DNA of 61,187 nt from a virus: the IMG/VR virus record IMGVR_UViG_3300027339_000002, positions 1 through 61,187 of that record. One strand, 5' to 3'. The translations under genes and the position numbers were made by a program. The notes beneath the pieces were generated by a model, which saw nothing but the letters and a program-made list of their open reading frames with translations, was not told where the DNA came from and made no database searches. The number at the start of each line of letters is the position of its first letter. Positions within the stretch are counted from its first letter, which is position 1. Shown one piece after another: positions 15,282 through 21,653 of this stretch.

Positions 15282-15478
15282 CGCTTCATCCTCAGGATGA
15301 CCAATGACGCCTTGATGGTTGCGGCAAGTGGTGCAAAGGTCTCGTTGCAGTACCAGAGATTGTCTCTGCGCCTGCGGTACATGACCACGGTGCCCCACAT
15401 AACGTCGCGGTCTGTGAGTACACAACGTGCCCGCGTATATGACTCTTTCTCTTGGTAGCGGATGATTTTGTACTTCAT
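15278..15478 (-). CDS. Array paralogue 7 (66 aa)
   Basis: MKYKIIRYQEKESYTRARCV..., DNLWYCNETF and helix AATIKASLVILRMKR. The N-terminus MKYKIIR is very close to MKYSIVR of paralogue 11, supporting common descent. ATGA overlap at 15478. Confidence 0.75.
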   Translation of the reverse strand: MKYKIIRYQEKESYTRARCVLTDRDVMWGTVVMYRRRRDNLWYCNETFAPLAATIKASLVILRMKR

Positions 15479-15684
15479 CGCAACAGCCTCATAGCGATTC
15501 GGTTAGCTTGGCGCTTTACGAGAGCTTCGCGAAGTCTTGGATATTCTTGGCCTAGTACTCTCCACGTACCGCGGTCTGTTCGATACGCGTAACGGAAAAG
15601 TTTTCCTCGCCATACCATGTAGACAGAGCGATCTTCGAAGATCAGCGGAAGTTCACAGTAGGGTAAAGGTGCGACGGCTCTCAT
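15475..15684 (-). CDS. Array paralogue 8 (69 aa)
   Basis: MRAVAPLPYCELPLIFEDRS..., GTWRVLGQEY and helix YPRLREALVKRQANRIAMRL. The helix is extended by about seven residues beyond the usual end, but an AGG codon still sits just before the ATGA junction. ATGA overlap at 15684. Confidence 0.75.
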   Translation of the reverse strand: MRAVAPLPYCELPLIFEDRSVYMVWRGKLFRYAYRTDRGTWRVLGQEYPRLREALVKRQANRIAMRLLR

Positions 15685-15899
15685 CTGGTGAGTCTCCACA
15701 CGGCCAACAGCTCCTTCAGCGTGCGTGCATACAGGGTTTCGTCATCTACGTACGCACACCAACGGTTTCCGTTGAGCTTGGTTTCCTTGCAGAAGTACAT
15801 CTTTTCGTTACGGATCACCAGACTCGCCCAGGCACGAAGAGCATCTGGTCGTTGGGGCCGAATCCGTTTAATGGTCAGCCCTGGATATTTCGTGCTCAT
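15681..15899 (-). CDS. Array paralogue 9 (72 aa)
   Basis: MSTKYPGLTIKRIRPQRPDA..., GNRWCAYVDDETLY and helix ARTLKELLAVWRLTR. Closest by eye to paralogue 10 (both have NxxMYFC in the body and LKELL in the helix). ATGA overlap at 15899 with GGAAG upstream. Confidence 0.8.
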   Translation of the reverse strand: MSTKYPGLTIKRIRPQRPDALRAWASLVIRNEKMYFCKETKLNGNRWCAYVDDETLYARTLKELLAVWRLTR

Positions 15900-16114
15900 C
15901 GTTTGAGCTTCCACAGAACTAAGAGCTCCTTGAGCGTGTTGGCTTCAATGCGCTCAGTGTCTATATGCAACGTCCACAGCTTCGTGGCCCTCGACCTGAA
16001 GCAAAAGTACATCCCGTTGTCGATGTTCAGGACAGCTGTAGCTCGGAGTGATGGAGAGGCGGCGAGTGAGCTGCGCGTAACGTGGATAGGGCGACGTTCA
16101 CATAGCCAGTTCAT
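15896..16114 (-). CDS. Array paralogue 10 (72 aa)
   Basis: MNWLCERRPIHVTRSSLAAS..., DNGMYFCFRSRATKLWTLHI and helix ANTLKELLVLWKLKR. ATGA overlap at 16114; the TGG AGG codons of paralogue 11 give a strong GGAGG 8 nt before the start. Confidence 0.8.
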   Translation of the reverse strand: MNWLCERRPIHVTRSSLAASPSLRATAVLNIDNGMYFCFRSRATKLWTLHIDTERIEANTLKELLVLWKLKR

Positions 16115-16314
16115 CTCATAATCCTCCAGCGCACGATCGCTTCTTTGAGCGTGCGCGCTTCGCCATATCCCCCGTACTTCATGAGATACCGCCACTCTCC
16201 TCCCCACCTCCGCCATATGGGGCTGTGCGTCACATCTCCGACCTGTACAAACAGCTCGGCTCTCATGTCGTAAGTCCCGGTGCCGCGGGGTGTGCGGACG
16301 ATTGAGTACTTCAT
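16111..16314 (-). CDS. Array paralogue 11 (67 aa)
   Basis: MKYSIVRTPRGTGTYDMRAE..., GGEWRYLMKYGGYGE and helix ARTLKEAIVRWRIMR, the best example of the consensus. ATGA overlap at 16314 with TGGAAG of paralogue 12 upstream. Confidence 0.8.
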   Translation of the reverse strand: MKYSIVRTPRGTGTYDMRAELFVQVGDVTHSPIWRRWGGEWRYLMKYGGYGEARTLKEAIVRWRIMR

Positions 16315-16508
16315 GGTTTGAGCTTCCACGCTACCAAGGCCACGCGGAGCTTTCTATGGCCGGTGAGCTTTGCCTTAGACGGAAATTGAGTCCACCCCCG
16401 ACCACGTTCGTAATAGGCGATGCGAGACCACCTACCAGATTCAAGTTCACGAGCGGCGTATGCGAAATCGCATACGGGACCGAACCTGTGGATACCAAAA
16501 AGCCTCAC
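16311..16508 (-). CDS. Array paralogue 12, start uncertain (about 65 aa)
   Basis: Conserved end HRKLRVALVAWKLKP and Trp motif GRGWTQFPS place it in the family, but no ATG precedes the body. The only usual start codon is a GTG at 16508, inside the stem of the primase terminator. Alignment with MKYSIVR members would put the start at ATC AAG (16517), with GGAGG 7 nt upstream, a non-canonical initiator. It may be a decapitated first unit. Confidence 0.45.
   Translation of the reverse strand: MRLFGIHRFGPVCDFAYAARELESGRWSRIAYYERGRGWTQFPSKAKLTGHRKLRVALVAWKLKP
16458..16475. promoter_or_regulatory. 18-bp palindrome at head of the array
   Basis: GTATGCGA-AA-TCGCATAC: two perfect 8-bp arms around a 2-bp centre, 22 nt downstream (minus sense) of the primase terminator and inside paralogue 12. 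It looks like an operator for a dimeric regulator; no clear -35/-10 pair could be assigned beside it. Confidence 0.45.
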
Positions 16509-16525
16509 GATCTTGATCGTGAGGC
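16497..16525 (-). terminator. Rho-independent terminator after primase gene
   Basis: Minus-strand stem GCCTCACGATC / GATCGTGAGGC (11 bp, 2-nt loop) followed by TTTTT, 28 nt after the primase stop. It separates the primase transcript from the paralogue array, so the array needs read-through or its own promoter. Confidence 0.85.
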
Positions 16526-16552
16526 CTCCGATCTCGACTGTAGGGACGCGCT

Positions 16553-18907
16553 TTATTTCACCTTCTTGAGCGCCGGCTTCGACGTCGGCTTTGGGTACAG
16601 CGCTGATTGATGGGTCGCCCACTTCTTTGTGTCCTTCCACATGATCTTGATGCCGTTCACAGTCTTCGGCGCAATCCACACTTTTGTGACGTGGATGCGG
16701 TGGTGTTTGAGCATCGTGGTGAACTTGTTGGGCGAGTTCGGGATGTTGCCCACGGTGTACTCGAAGACCGTGCGGAGCTCTTCGCGGCTGATGTTGCACT
16801 CGCCGCTTTTGGTGTCGGTGCGTTCATAGATCCCTTTCAGGACAGCCTTGTAGTCCTCAACGCGGTTGATCTCCGCGGCATTGCCCATGTACGTCTCTGT
16901 GGTGGGCAGCTGGTCGATGAAGAACTCGAAGTCGCCGGCCTCCAGCGCGGCGCCGACGGTGTCGAAGCTGGTGACGGACAGCGAGATCATGTTCTGGCGA
17001 TCCTCGGTGTCCAACACCGTGGATGCTGCTTGCGTATTGCACGGGTAGTGCAGCAGGTAGTCATACATCGACTGCAGCTCGCTGTCGATCTGGTCGACTT
17101 CGCTCATGGTCATGACCTGCTTGAGCGGTACGGGCTGATACTTGCCCACGTTGAAGCGGCGGTCTTCAGGGTCGATGCGCACCACAGCGGACTTGTTCGA
17201 CGCCAAGATCCAGTTGGTGTAGTTGGGGAACTCCTTGGCCTGTGCGTGCATTTCGCGGATGGGCACCATGGGCTCGGTGATGAAGTTCTTGAACTTGGCA
17301 ATGACGCCGGACTCGTTCTTGAGCGCACCTGTTTCGACCTCGTCCACGAACACCACGAAGCATTGCTTCATGAAGTGGTTGTAGCGCTCTTCGAACTCTT
17401 CCATGCGGCGCGTAGCTGTCTGCTTATCGCCAAGCAGAGGGCGGATGATCTTGTTCATCATCACGCCCTTGCCTGTGCCCTGCGTGCCATGCAGCACCCA
17501 GGCCGTCTTGGTGCGATCGCGGAACTGCACGATGAACGCGAGCCAGTTGATGAAGTGCTCGTAAATCTCCTGGTCCTCGCCGAGCGCGTGCCAGATGACC
17601 TTGTGGCAGTTCTTCGGGATCGTTGTGACCTTCTTCGTGCTGGCCTTCATGAACGTGGTCAGCTGAAACAGATTGGCCACGCGTGTCGTCAAGTCAACGC
17701 GGACGTTGTCATGCGGGTCGAAGACCAGATCCCACTCAGGGATGTAGTCGCCCAGCGGGACGCCATGCTGTTTGGCGAAGTGACGGACTTGAGTCTCGTT
17801 CTTCGCGGGATTGAGATCGAGTTCATCGAGCGTGGCGTCGTACGTACCGCGGTAGTACGTGCTGGTCTTGCGGTCCAGGAAGGCCAAGTAGATCAGGCCC
17901 GACGAGGAAACGCGTGCTGCTGTTCCGGTGATCTGCTGCCAGTACTCCGGCAGCAGCTCTTTGGTCAAGTAGACCGGCTCGCCCTTGAAGTTGAAGATGT
18001 AGTCGGGGTTGTCTTCTGGGTGGTAGTACGCCCAGCTGTCCCCGCCGTTGAGGTTGAAGTAGACAAAGCCGCGCTCTTGCTTCATCTCGGTGATCGTGCA
18101 CACGTCGGGTTTGACGAGCACCTCCATCGCGCCGTGCATCTTGTACGTCGTCTTGCGCTTGGGCAAGCCGTCCTTCTCGCGGAGTTCGTCGATGCGCTTG
18201 CTGGTGCGCTCACGGTTCTTAGCGGTGGAAGGGATCGTGTCTGCGATCGACAGCTTGTCCTTTTTGCGCTTGACGAGCGTGATGCGTTGCTTGCCGTGCG
18301 GGTCTTTGATGCCCTTGAGTGTCGGCGGAGCGATGTAGATCAGCTTGTCGTTCTGGCATGCGCTGATGTCCAGAGGCCAGAGCAAGGCGTTGCCTGTCTT
18401 GGTCAAGGCCATCGACTGACTGAGCATGGGCGTGTCGTGGTTGATGCCGACCAGCCACTGCTTGAGCAGAGGTGCAGGGTACGCCTTGTCGAGCATCATG
18501 AAGACGTGGGCACGGAGCTTCTTGTCCGTGACCAAATGCGACGCGCTGTACTGCACGATGTAGGACACGTCCTTGAGTCCGATGAGCGCAAGGAACGAAT
18601 CCACTGTCTCGGAGTCAGGCAGTCCGTCGAGGTCGAACACGACCCACTCGGTCGAGTCGTTCGTGTTGGTGGTCCCTGCACGAGACTCCTTCACGAGTTG
18701 CCGGGAGATGTTGCCCTTGACGAGGCAATGACCGAGAGCCGCGTGTTTGATGAGGGCACGTTCGAAGTCCTGGAGGTTGCGAACGTCGATGTGGTGGGAC
18801 GAGACGTCGTACACGTGGGGATAGGACGTCTTGGTGATGGTGCCATCGGACTTCTTTTCGAAGCGCTTCGTCAACGGCACAGAAGCTTCCAACATGACAA
18901 GCTGCAT
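16553..18907 (-). CDS. Primase-helicase (AEP-like primase plus SF3 helicase, DUF5906 type)
   Basis: 784 residues. The N-terminal part has an archaeo-eukaryotic primase-like pattern, VVFDLDG (DxD) and YSASH, then WPLDIS. The C-terminal helicase has Walker A HGTQGTGKG (about res. 472-480), Walker B FVVFVDEVETG (about 516-526) and the SF3 sensor ILASNKSAVVRIDPEDRRF (about 565-583). It should prime and unwind DNA at the replication fork. ATG 18907 has no obvious Shine-Dalgarno; ATG 18895 is an alternative. A repeat-rich, AT-rich region lies directly upstream. Confidence 0.88.
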   Translation of the reverse strand: MQLVMLEASVPLTKRFEKKSDGTITKTSYPHVYDVSSHHIDVRNLQDFERALIKHAALGHCLVKGNISRQLVKESRAGTTNTNDSTEWVVFDLDGLPDSETVDSFLALIGLKDVSYIVQYSASHLVTDKKLRAHVFMMLDKAYPAPLLKQWLVGINHDTPMLSQSMALTKTGNALLWPLDISACQNDKLIYIAPPTLKGIKDPHGKQRITLVKRKKDKLSIADTIPSTAKNRERTSKRIDELREKDGLPKRKTTYKMHGAMEVLVKPDVCTITEMKQERGFVYFNLNGGDSWAYYHPEDNPDYIFNFKGEPVYLTKELLPEYWQQITGTAARVSSSGLIYLAFLDRKTSTYYRGTYDATLDELDLNPAKNETQVRHFAKQHGVPLGDYIPEWDLVFDPHDNVRVDLTTRVANLFQLTTFMKASTKKVTTIPKNCHKVIWHALGEDQEIYEHFINWLAFIVQFRDRTKTAWVLHGTQGTGKGVMMNKIIRPLLGDKQTATRRMEEFEERYNHFMKQCFVVFVDEVETGALKNESGVIAKFKNFITEPMVPIREMHAQAKEFPNYTNWILASNKSAVVRIDPEDRRFNVGKYQPVPLKQVMTMSEVDQIDSELQSMYDYLLHYPCNTQAASTVLDTEDRQNMISLSVTSFDTVGAALEAGDFEFFIDQLPTTETYMGNAAEINRVEDYKAVLKGIYERTDTKSGECNISREELRTVFEYTVGNIPNSPNKFTTMLKHHRIHVTKVWIAPKTVNGIKIMWKDTKKWATHQSALYPKPTSKPALKKVK

Positions 18908-19248
18908 GATGTGTCAGGGTAGAGGTAACGGTGGATGGAGAGGGCCAGTGTATGGCTTTTTCCCTTCCAATCCCTGCCCGCAAGGATTGGAAGGAAGCCC
19001 GTCAGAGGGCAGTGCTGTTTGTAACATTTCGTACATCGGTCCGTTTCTTCCAATCTTCAGCCTTCAGATTGGAAAATTGGAAGGTCTCAAATCGCCTTTT
19101 TCTTCAGCTATATCTACATCCTTCCAAACTTCCATTCCAATCTTGAAAAAAACTACAATGGAAGACTACATACTAAGGACAAGAGCCTTTCTATATAGAT
19201 GAACAAGATCGCAGGATTGGAAGGAAGATTGGAAGGCGCGCCAGCTGC
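18908..19248. repeat. AT-rich intergenic region with GATTGGAAGG repeats, candidate origin/regulatory element
   Basis: No gene is apparent in these 341 nt. They hold many copies of TTCCAATC/GATTGGAA: an inverted pair CCTTCCAATCC / GGATTGGAAGG (18963-18973, 18984-18994), a second pair TTCCAATCT / AGATTGGAA (19048-19056, 19066-19074), and single copies at 19076, 19120, 19135, 19214 and 19226, with AT-rich DNA between. Next to the primase gene this suggests a replication origin or a cluster of regulator sites. A similar element lies at 54441-54557. Confidence 0.6.
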
Positions 19249-19389
19249 TTAAAAATGATGCAGTCTGTCGATGCGCGTGAGGGTCTCTGCGGCGTCGCAT
19301 TCGGGCGTGTTGATGAGCGCAGCGTGTGGGTGAGGTTGAGGTGAGAGCCATGATCTGATCTTGCTCAAGATGAGGTGGATGAAGCGCAT
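19249..19389 (-). CDS. Small hypothetical protein (46 aa)
   Basis: Starts MRFIHLILSKIRSWLS, an amphipathic or weak membrane-seeking N-terminus, then Pro/His-rich. AAGGAG lies 8 nt before ATG 19389. It sits between the terminator at 19411-19440 and the repeat region, so a promoter of its own is expected. Not recognised. Confidence 0.5.
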   Translation of the reverse strand: MRFIHLILSKIRSWLSPQPHPHAALINTPECDAAETLTRIDRLHHF

Positions 19390-19410
19390 GTCCGTCACTC
19401 CTTACGTGGC

Positions 19411-19440
19411 ATAAAAAAGGTGAGAGCCGAAGCTCTCACC
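19411..19440 (-). terminator. Rho-independent terminator
   Basis: Minus-strand GGTGAGAGC-TTCG-GCTCTCACC (9-bp stem, stable tetraloop) followed by TTTTTTA. It ends the transcript of the 283-aa gene. Confidence 0.9.
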
Positions 19441-19454
19441 TTACCCGTTGATCG

Positions 19455-20306
19455 TCAGATCATCAAGCTGATTTCAGCCAGCTGGCCGCCACGCTCTTGG
19501 TAGGCCGTCAGCTCTTCGACGTGCTCTTCAGCGAACGTCTTCATCGCCAGGGCCAGCTCGTTGTGCGCACCCTTGATGAGAGCGATGTCGCCTGCGGATT
19601 CCAGACGGTTGTAGCGCAGCAGCGATGCGAGCGCTTTGTCGCCACCCTTCTTGAGGCCGCGGAGCACAGACGCACCCAGCTTGTACTGGATGTGACGAGG
19701 CAGTGCCGAGACAGCGTCGTCGGCTTCTGCTGCGTCGACTTCCTCTTCGTCGAACGAGTTGAGCGAATGGACGGTGTCGATGATTTGACCTGCCATCTTG
19801 ATGAGCTCGTCGCGTTCGTCTTCGATGAGCTTGAGCTTGGCAGCTTTGAGCACTTCGAAGTCTTGGTTCAAGGCGAGAGCGAGAGCCTTCAGTGCAGGCT
19901 CGTTGATGTCCGGGGAGGACTTGATCTGGAAGGTGATGGTGTCACGCACAGTGAGAGCGACGTCACTGGGGTGATTGGCCAATGCTGCCAGTTCACCGAT
20001 TGCCCACAGCCGGACAACGTCCAGCTTGCGAGCGATCTCGATGTTGGGCATCGCCGTGTTCAGCCCCATGTCTTCCAGGGCCTTGCGATCGGCGCTTTCT
20101 TCGTGGATGTCGGCCATCGCTTCGTTGAAGGCGTCGATGGTCGGTGCTTCCGCCTGGTTCGAGATGTTCTCGTAGCGCGATTGACGGATGTGACCGCGCG
20201 TGTAGCTGATGATGGAGCTGTTCAGCGAACCGATGAGCGTCTTGAGCAAGCCCTTACGGGGCATGACAGGCAGAGACAGGATGGTGGAGGTGACGTTGAT
20301 GTGCAT
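19455..20306 (-). CDS. Hypothetical helical protein (283 aa)
   Basis: Mostly helical, acidic (SFDEEEVDAAEADDAV), no membrane segments. The middle section KLDVVRLWAIGELAAL and C-terminal KTFAEEHVEELTAYQERGGQ look like helical repeats. ATG 20306 has GAAAG six bases upstream. It is followed by a strong terminator, so it ends the first leftward transcription unit. No family recognised. Confidence 0.75.
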   Translation of the reverse strand: MHINVTSTILSLPVMPRKGLLKTLIGSLNSSIISYTRGHIRQSRYENISNQAEAPTIDAFNEAMADIHEESADRKALEDMGLNTAMPNIEIARKLDVVRLWAIGELAALANHPSDVALTVRDTITFQIKSSPDINEPALKALALALNQDFEVLKAAKLKLIEDERDELIKMAGQIIDTVHSLNSFDEEEVDAAEADDAVSALPRHIQYKLGASVLRGLKKGGDKALASLLRYNRLESAGDIALIKGAHNELALAMKTFAEEHVEELTAYQERGGQLAEISLMI

Positions 20307-20508
20307 GATGTACTTTCAGGTTGAGTTGAGTTGAATGATGGCTGGTGAGCTTTCGCTCTAAGGACTCAGCCGGCGCCCCGTACGCAGAATGTGTGGCACG
20401 TGTTGCGCGCACGGTCAGGCACGCCACGTTTGAACGCCAAGTTGAAACCGTTGCTCAAGGTACGATCGGTGACAAGCGTGAGCTTTCAACGCAGGCCATC
20501 GCGTGGTG
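20307..20508. other. Intergenic gap without a clear gene
   Basis: About 200 nt upstream of the 283-aa gene. One minus-strand frame is open for about 40 codons (…TLSNGFNLAFKRGVPDRAR…) but has no ATG or GTG start with a ribosome-binding site. A promoter may lie here, but I could not place it. Confidence 0.3.
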
Positions 20509-20694
20509 TTAGTTTCTACATAGGGGTTCTCCAAGTTCTTCCTCGAGTTCAGCGAGGATGTCAAAAGGGTCACGACAGAGCATCGAGTCGTCGGAGTACT
20601 GCTCTACGAAGTAGCGCAATGCCTCGGACGCATCCCACGACAACTCACGAGGGTCGTGATCAAGACCGAGTGAGCGAGCTACTACCCGCGCCAT
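20509..20694 (-). CDS. Small acidic hypothetical protein (61 aa)
   Basis: MARVVARSLGLDHDPRELSW..., with an acidic C-terminus LAELEEELGEPLCRN. ATG 20694 has GGAG 10 nt upstream and lies 11 nt inside the preceding membrane ORF. Not recognised. Confidence 0.55.
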   Translation of the reverse strand: MARVVARSLGLDHDPRELSWDASEALRYFVEQYSDDSMLCRDPFDILAELEEELGEPLCRN

Positions 20695-20813
20695 GCCAGG
20701 ATGACTCCGGTTGCAGCCATGCAAACGATGCCGCCCACAGCGTAGGCAGCATCGGCGAAAGTGCAGTGCCAGCGATAGACACGCCACTTGGTTGTGATGG
20801 TGAGTTGGATCAT
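20682..20813 (-). CDS. Small membrane protein (43 aa)
   Basis: MIQLTITTKWRVYRWHCTFA followed by one transmembrane segment, AAYAVGGIVCMAATGVILAW. ATG 20813 is in exact ATGA overlap with the upstream 53-aa gene, the main evidence that it is real. One predicted span; possible roles include membrane-targeted host takeover. Confidence 0.5.
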   Translation of the reverse strand: MIQLTITTKWRVYRWHCTFADAAYAVGGIVCMAATGVILAWRG

Positions 20814-20971
20814 TTGGGGTGGATGCACGAATGCAGCACAGCGATGCGACACGCGCATTGCCGCGCTGCGGATTGGGCGCCCATGCGTTTGTACATGGGG
20901 ATCATGAGAAGCAAAGCTGTCAGCTCAGCTTCGATGAGCGCAAGCGCAAGCTTTCGGTCAATCTTTTCCAT
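20810..20971 (-). CDS. Small hypothetical protein (53 aa)
   Basis: MEKIDRKLALALIEAELTAL..., helical, Cys-rich C-terminus (CACRIAVLHSC). ATG 20971 has a strong AGGAGG about 5 nt upstream, and its stop forms ATGA with the membrane ORF. It overlaps the preceding gene's end by 52 nt in another frame. The start lies next to a Met-poor hydrophobic helix; one weak membrane segment is possible. Confidence 0.55.
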   Translation of the reverse strand: MEKIDRKLALALIEAELTALLLMIPMYKRMGAQSAARQCACRIAVLHSCIHPK

Positions 20972-21144
20972 TCCACCTCCTCAGGTGAATGTGGGTTGTG
21001 ATGGATGGGCTCGACGTACTCGATGATGCGCACGTTTGTGAGAGTCAACTCACGCTGAACTGCACGTGCCCACACGCCGTGAAGTTGAGACTTGGCCAGC
21101 ACATCAAGTGCTCGCAAGTACCAGAGAACGAGATCGTGATCCAT
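20920..21144 (-). CDS. Small hypothetical protein (74 aa)
   Basis: MDHDLVLWYLRALDVLAKSQ..., basic C-terminus. ATG 21144 has GGAG 6 nt upstream, 3 nt after the previous stop. Its last 52 nt also encode the start of the 53-aa ORF in another frame. Not recognised. Confidence 0.6.
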   Translation of the reverse strand: MDHDLVLWYLRALDVLAKSQLHGVWARAVQRELTLTNVRIIEYVEPIHHNPHSPEEVEWKRLTESLRLRSSKLS

Positions 21145-21147
21145 GTG

Positions 21148-21357
21148 CTACTCCGGACGGTATTCACCGTTGAACAGGTCGATGGTGTAGACCATGTCGC
21201 CGTTGCGAATTTCGATCTTGCTTTTGCTGCGGTAGCCCGGCATGGTTTGAGAGTGATCGAACGCCTCGTCGAGTGTGTTGTGCGACTCGACGACGGTGTT
21301 GATCACTTCACATGCAGCGTTGACCATGACGTTGATGGAAGTGATCTTGAGGGTCAT
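21148..21357 (-). CDS. Hypothetical protein (69 aa)
   Basis: MTLKITSINVMVNAACEVIN..., then a beta-like segment EIRNGDMVYTIDLFNGEYRP. ATG 21357 is in ATGA overlap with the membrane-protein gene, with AAAGG 10 nt upstream. Not recognised. Confidence 0.65.
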   Translation of the reverse strand: MTLKITSINVMVNAACEVINTVVESHNTLDEAFDHSQTMPGYRSKSKIEIRNGDMVYTIDLFNGEYRPE

Positions 21358-21644
21358 GCGATGAGACCTTTCTCTTGCAGGTTGTAGAAGCCGGGCACGT
21401 ACTTGCCCTTTTCCTTGTAGCCGATGAGCGTGCGAGCGGTGGACAACACGAGCGAGCACATCAGTGCACCGCCCGTTGCCACCATCACGCCAGAAAAAGT
21501 CCCCCAATGCAAAAGGCAGAGGACGGCGAACACGATGCAGTCCACCAAGAACGGTGAACTGAGTATGCGCATTCGCCAGGACCACGGAAGCTTGGCGAGC
21601 GAGACGAGCAAGCCAAGCCCGACGATGAGTGACATCTCGAGCAT
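21354..21644 (-). CDS. Inner-membrane protein with about three spans (96 aa)
   Basis: Hydrophobic segments at LIVGLGLLVSLAKL, LVDCIVFAVLCLLHWGTF and VMVATGGALMCSLVLSTA, then a basic cytoplasmic-type tail. GAGG lies 7 nt before ATG 21644. It is in the early region, away from the lysis genes, so a holin role is unlikely; superinfection exclusion or membrane modulation is a guess. Confidence 0.65.
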   Translation of the reverse strand: MLEMSLIVGLGLLVSLAKLPWSWRMRILSSPFLVDCIVFAVLCLLHWGTFSGVMVATGGALMCSLVLSTARTLIGYKEKGKYVPGFYNLQEKGLIA

Positions 21645-21653
21645 GGCGTCACC

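Larger units (their letters stand above)
13952..16508 (-). repeat. Tandem array of twelve diverged paralogous small genes
   Basis: Twelve consecutive minus-strand ORFs share one plan: a beta-rich body, in most members a Trp 10-20 residues before a conserved helix, and a C-terminus of the form [TSK]-[LI]-[KR]-[EAD]-[AL]-x-x-x-[WRLY]-[KR]-[LMIV]-x, usually followed at once by the stop. Neighbours overlap by 4 nt (ATGA) or up to 25 nt. The WK/WR codons (TGGAAG, TGGAGA, TGGAGG) form the ribosome-binding site of the next unit. Nucleotide identity is low, so the array is old or fast-evolving. Sampled GC is about 47-62%, mostly below the structural block. Confidence 0.85.

Noticed and set aside
13952-16508. 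CRISPR array or direct DNA repeats as the explanation of the repeated pattern.
   Set aside because: There is no repeated nucleotide unit with spacers; similarity is at protein level and at ribosome-binding junctions.
16607-18922. 771-codon plus-strand ORF opposite the primase, and similar long antisense ORFs (for example minus-strand 48335-53302).
   Set aside because: They mirror strongly supported genes with clear motifs; their translations are His/Val/Arg-rich shadows with no ribosome-binding site.
20391-21026. 211-codon plus-strand ORF opposite the small-gene cluster.
   Set aside because: No Shine-Dalgarno, Arg/Ser-rich shadow-type composition, against the direction of the surrounding operon; the minus strand has ATGA-coupled frames with good SDs.
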